A DNA stretch of 23,350 nucleotides from an uncultured Lachnospiraceae bacterium (lineage in GTDB: Bacteria; Bacillota; Clostridia; Lachnospirales; Lachnospiraceae): positions 1-23,350 of the forward strand of contig CACZQT010000497.1 in NCBI GenBank assembly GCA_902783295.1, given 5' to 3'. The notes below the pieces were generated by a model that was given only the letters and a program-made list of their open reading frames with translations, was not told the origin of the DNA and made no database searches. Each line of letters starts with the position of its first letter. Within the stretch, counting starts at the first letter, position 1. A program made the translations under genes and the position numbers. Shown here in pieces: positions 21,448 through 23,350 of this stretch.

Positions 21448-22635
21448 ATGATATCAGATAAGATGAGGCCGCTGGTGGAAAATAATTCCGTGATCCGCGC
21501 CATGTTTGAAGAAGGCGCCAGACGGAAGGCACTTTATGGTGAGGAAAACGTCTACGATTTCAGTCTGGGCAATCCGAATGTCCCTGCGCCTCCCGCCGTG
21601 AAGCAGGCGATTCTGGATATCCTGGAGGAGATGGACCCGGTAACGGTTCACGGATATATGAGCAACGCAGGTTTTCCCGGTACCCGGAAAGCCGTCGCGG
21701 ATTCCCTGAACCGCCGGTTCGGAACGCATTTCCGCATGGAGAATATTATTATGACGGTAGGGGCCGCCAGCGGTCTCAACGTGGCGCTGAAAACCCTGCT
21801 GAATCCGGGGGACGAGGTGCTGACATTCGCCCCGTATTTCGTGGAATACGGAAATTACGTGCGCAATTACGACGGCGTTCTGGTCGTCGTACCGCCGAAT
21901 ACGGAAACTTTCCAGCCAAATCTGGAGGCTTTTGAAAAGCTGGTTTCCCCGAAAACCAGGGCAGTGATTATCAATACACCGCATAACCCGACCGGTGTGA
22001 TTTATTCAGAAGAGATCTTGAAAGCCCTGGCGGACATCCTGGAGCAGAAGCAGCGCGAGTACGGCGCGCCTATCTTCCTGATTTCCGACGAGCCGTACCG
22101 GGAACTGGCTTACGGGGACGCGGTAGCTCCCTATGTCACGAAATACTACGCCAATACCATCGTGGGCTATTCCTTCAGCAAATCCCTGTCCATGCCGGGA
22201 GAGCGGATCGGATATCTGGTCATTCCCGACGAGCTGGAGGACGCGGAAAACGTGATTCAGGCAGCTGTGATTGCCACCAGGGTTGCCTGCGGCGTAAATG
22301 CACCGTCGCTGATGCAGCTGGTCATCGAGCGCTGCATCGACGAGAAATGCGATGTGAAATACTATGAACGGAACCGGGACGCCCTGTACGGCAGCCTGAC
22401 CGCCCTGGGGTTTGAATGCGTAAAGCCGCAGGGAGCCTTCTATCTCTGGATGAAGTCTCCGGTTCCGGATGAGAAAGCCTTTGTGGCGAAAGCGGCGGAA
22501 TACAACATCCTTTTTGTACCGGGAAGTTCCTTTGCCTGCCCCGGATATGTGCGCCTGGCGTACTGTGTCTCTTTCGAGACCATCCTGCGTTCCCTGCCGG
22601 CTTTCTCAAAGCTGGCGGACGATTATTTTGCTTGA
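21448..22635 (+). CDS. Pyridoxal phosphate-dependent aminotransferase, class I (aspartate-type)
   Basis: This is a 395-residue cytoplasmic fold-type I aminotransferase. The catalytic landmarks are all present: NTPHNPTG (176-183, N180 holds the cofactor ring region), ISDEPY (212-217, D214), the PLP lysine K245 in YSFSKSLSMPGERIGY, and the substrate-carboxylate arginine R369 in PGYVRLAYC. AAGGAGGG precedes the ATG. It resembles the clostridial aspartate/aromatic aminotransferase group that is commonly annotated only as a class I/II aminotransferase. The amino donor is therefore not certain, although the AspC-like reading is the most probable. A WapI-like small gene follows after 21 bases, suggesting co-transcription. 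Confidence 0.92.
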   Translation: MISDKMRPLVENNSVIRAMFEEGARRKALYGEENVYDFSLGNPNVPAPPAVKQAILDILEEMDPVTVHGYMSNAGFPGTRKAVADSLNRRFGTHFRMENIIMTVGAASGLNVALKTLLNPGDEVLTFAPYFVEYGNYVRNYDGVLVVVPPNTETFQPNLEAFEKLVSPKTRAVIINTPHNPTGVIYSEEILKALADILEQKQREYGAPIFLISDEPYRELAYGDAVAPYVTKYYANTIVGYSFSKSLSMPGERIGYLVIPDELEDAENVIQAAVIATRVACGVNAPSLMQLVIERCIDEKCDVKYYERNRDALYGSLTALGFECVKPQGAFYLWMKSPVPDEKAFVAKAAEYNILFVPGSSFACPGYVRLAYCVSFETILRSLPAFSKLADDYFA

Positions 22636-22656
22636 TTGAAAAACAGGAGGCATTCA

Positions 22657-23085
22657 ATGCGTTTTCAGAACGATCAGGAATCGATGGAGTGGAAGATTCT
22701 GAAATACCAGTATCCCGAAGCAAAAGGCAGTGTGCCCGGGGAATACAGCTATGAAGCAAACTGGCTGACTTTCCAGGTGGCGCATGAGCGCGAGGGCTAC
22801 GGACCGGCGGTATTCCGGGAAAGCTTCCTGCTGACATTCGAACTGGAAGAAATCATCCGGGAACTGCAGAGCATCGCCGACGGAAAAAGCTTCCGCTATA
22901 AAGGGGAATTCATCGAACCTGTGCTGGAGATCGAAGCGAACCGGCTGCGGGACCAGGTCATGGTCAGCTTTGACCTGGTGTTCGACAACTACGAAATGAT
23001 GGTGGCCGACGTACTGGACGATGAAGGCCTGCTGCGGCTGATCCGGGAACTGCGGGAACTGTACGAAAGCTACCCGGAGAGATAA
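22657..23085 (+). CDS. Small WapI-like (immunity-protein family) hypothetical protein
   Basis: This is a 142-residue acidic cytoplasmic protein with no signal or membrane segment. ATG 22657 is chosen because AGGAGG lies 6 bases upstream; the frame also opens at TTG 22636, but the ribosome site falls inside that extension. The layout YQYPEA...YEANWLTFQV, then ESFLLTFELEEIIRELQSI and a FIEPVLEIEA strand, resembles WapI-type proteins. The first member was named as the immunity protein of Bacillus WapA toxin, but most homologues stand alone. No toxin gene is adjacent, so an immunity role is not supported here. The gene follows the aminotransferase closely and probably shares its transcript. Confidence 0.65.
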   Translation: MRFQNDQESMEWKILKYQYPEAKGSVPGEYSYEANWLTFQVAHEREGYGPAVFRESFLLTFELEEIIRELQSIADGKSFRYKGEFIEPVLEIEANRLRDQVMVSFDLVFDNYEMMVADVLDDEGLLRLIRELRELYESYPER

Positions 23086-23142
23086 GGGCAGAATGGCTCA
23101 GGACAGCAGCCCGCCGCTGAAGGGAAAAGCGAAGGGGAAAGA

Positions 23143-23198
23143 AAGACAAGGGGACTGTCCCTCTGTCCGTTGGGACAGAGGGACAGTCCCCTTGTCTT
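23143..23198. repeat. Perfect palindrome, 26-bp arms, second REP-like element
   Basis: The arms at 23143-23168 and 23173-23198 are exact reverse complements around a 4-base loop (GTTG). The left arm reads AAGACAAGGGGACTGTCCC and onward, differing from the matching part of the palindrome at 3103-3183 mainly by one A/T exchange in GGGACWGTCCC. An AAGCGAA block outside each arm also matches in inverted orientation, with a short interruption on the left side. There is no T-run. It lies between the WapI-like gene and typA. Confidence 0.9.
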
Positions 23199-23219
23199 CG
23201 CTTATCTGATGAAAAACGC

Positions 23220-23248
23220 TTGCATTTTGGAAGCAATGGATTTATGAT
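23220..23248 (+). promoter_or_regulatory. Possible promoter of typA
   Basis: TTGCAT (23220-23225) and TATGAT (23243-23248) are separated by 17 bases. The -10 box is good and the -35 box is weak. It lies about 40 bases before the typA start codon. Confidence 0.45.
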
Positions 23249-23288
23249 CGTACCGTTTCTTAACATTGTAAAGGAGATGAATAGTCCT

Positions 23289-23350
23289 ATGATTCGGGAA
23301 GATATCAGAAATATAGCCATTATCGCACATGTAGATCACGGCAAGACCAC
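23289..23350 (+). CDS. typA: Translational GTPase TypA/BipA, N-terminal fragment
   Basis: Only the first 20 codons lie in the window. They read MIREDIRNIAIIAHVDHGKT, which includes the G1 (P-loop) motif AHVDHGKT of ribosome-associated GTPases. The MIREDIRNIAII start separates TypA/BipA from LepA and EF-G. AAGGAG is at 23271-23276; the 12-base spacing is long. An in-frame ATG at 23277 is too close to that site to be used. TypA binds the ribosome and supports assembly and stress growth in studied bacteria. Confidence 0.9.
   Translation, partial: MIREDIRNIAIIAHVDHGKT

Noticed and set aside
3103..23198. Dispersed palindromes as a CRISPR array
   Set aside because: They are single, widely spaced elements with no regular spacers and no cas genes.

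Overview
The window looks like a chromosomal segment of a Gram-positive, gut- or rumen-type member of the Clostridia, most likely Lachnospiraceae-like. This is inferred from moderately GC-rich DNA, strong AGGAGG-type ribosome binding sites, consensus sigma-A promoters, a clostridial-style PBP1A tail, and secreted Big_2/LRR_5 proteins with lysine-rich C-terminal modules. No rRNA, tRNA, CRISPR array, transposase or phage gene was seen. All genes but one are on the + strand.

Layout. (1) 1-5484, housekeeping: the 3' part of a class A penicillin-binding protein, an ABC-F ATPase, and a translationally coupled pair (NudC-type NADH pyrophosphatase and a VanZ-RDD membrane protein). (2) 5485-5836, a 352-base gap with an intrinsic terminator, a long hairpin element, and a near-consensus promoter surrounded by TTGAC/GTCAA half-sites. 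(3) 5837-14059, a probable four-gene unit: three large secreted proteins (Ig-like, beta-rich, EF-hand-like, Fn3 and LRR_5 modules) with a HTH regulator of unknown ligand between the first and second. (4) 14060-15825, a PLP-dependent Orn/Lys/Arg-type decarboxylase starting beside a palindrome and ending at a good terminator. (5) 15860-18575, an ADP-ribosylglycohydrolase (- strand) divergent from a secreted protein with an NADase-type glycan-binding-like domain, a YARHG domain and a Trp/Asp-rich acidic segment; both have recognisable promoters. (6) 18679-23350, a PurO-type IMP cyclohydrolase, a SAM methyltransferase, Hsp33, an aspartate-type aminotransferase, a WapI-like small protein, and the first 20 codons of typA/bipA.

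What stands out. Two copies of a hairpin element (5558-5651 on +, 16673-16739 on -) share a CTCCCTCC arm that can pair with either of two purine-rich partners. In the second copy one partner is the Shine-Dalgarno sequence of the ADP-ribosylglycohydrolase gene, and the element starts at the predicted transcription start, so it could be a translation-controlling leader. Four intergenic palindromes, two of them very long and nearly the same sequence, look like a REP-type family. The surface-protein unit with its own regulator and a multi-half-site promoter is the best candidate for a little-described system. Functions of the surface proteins and the regulator's ligand cannot be read from sequence alone.
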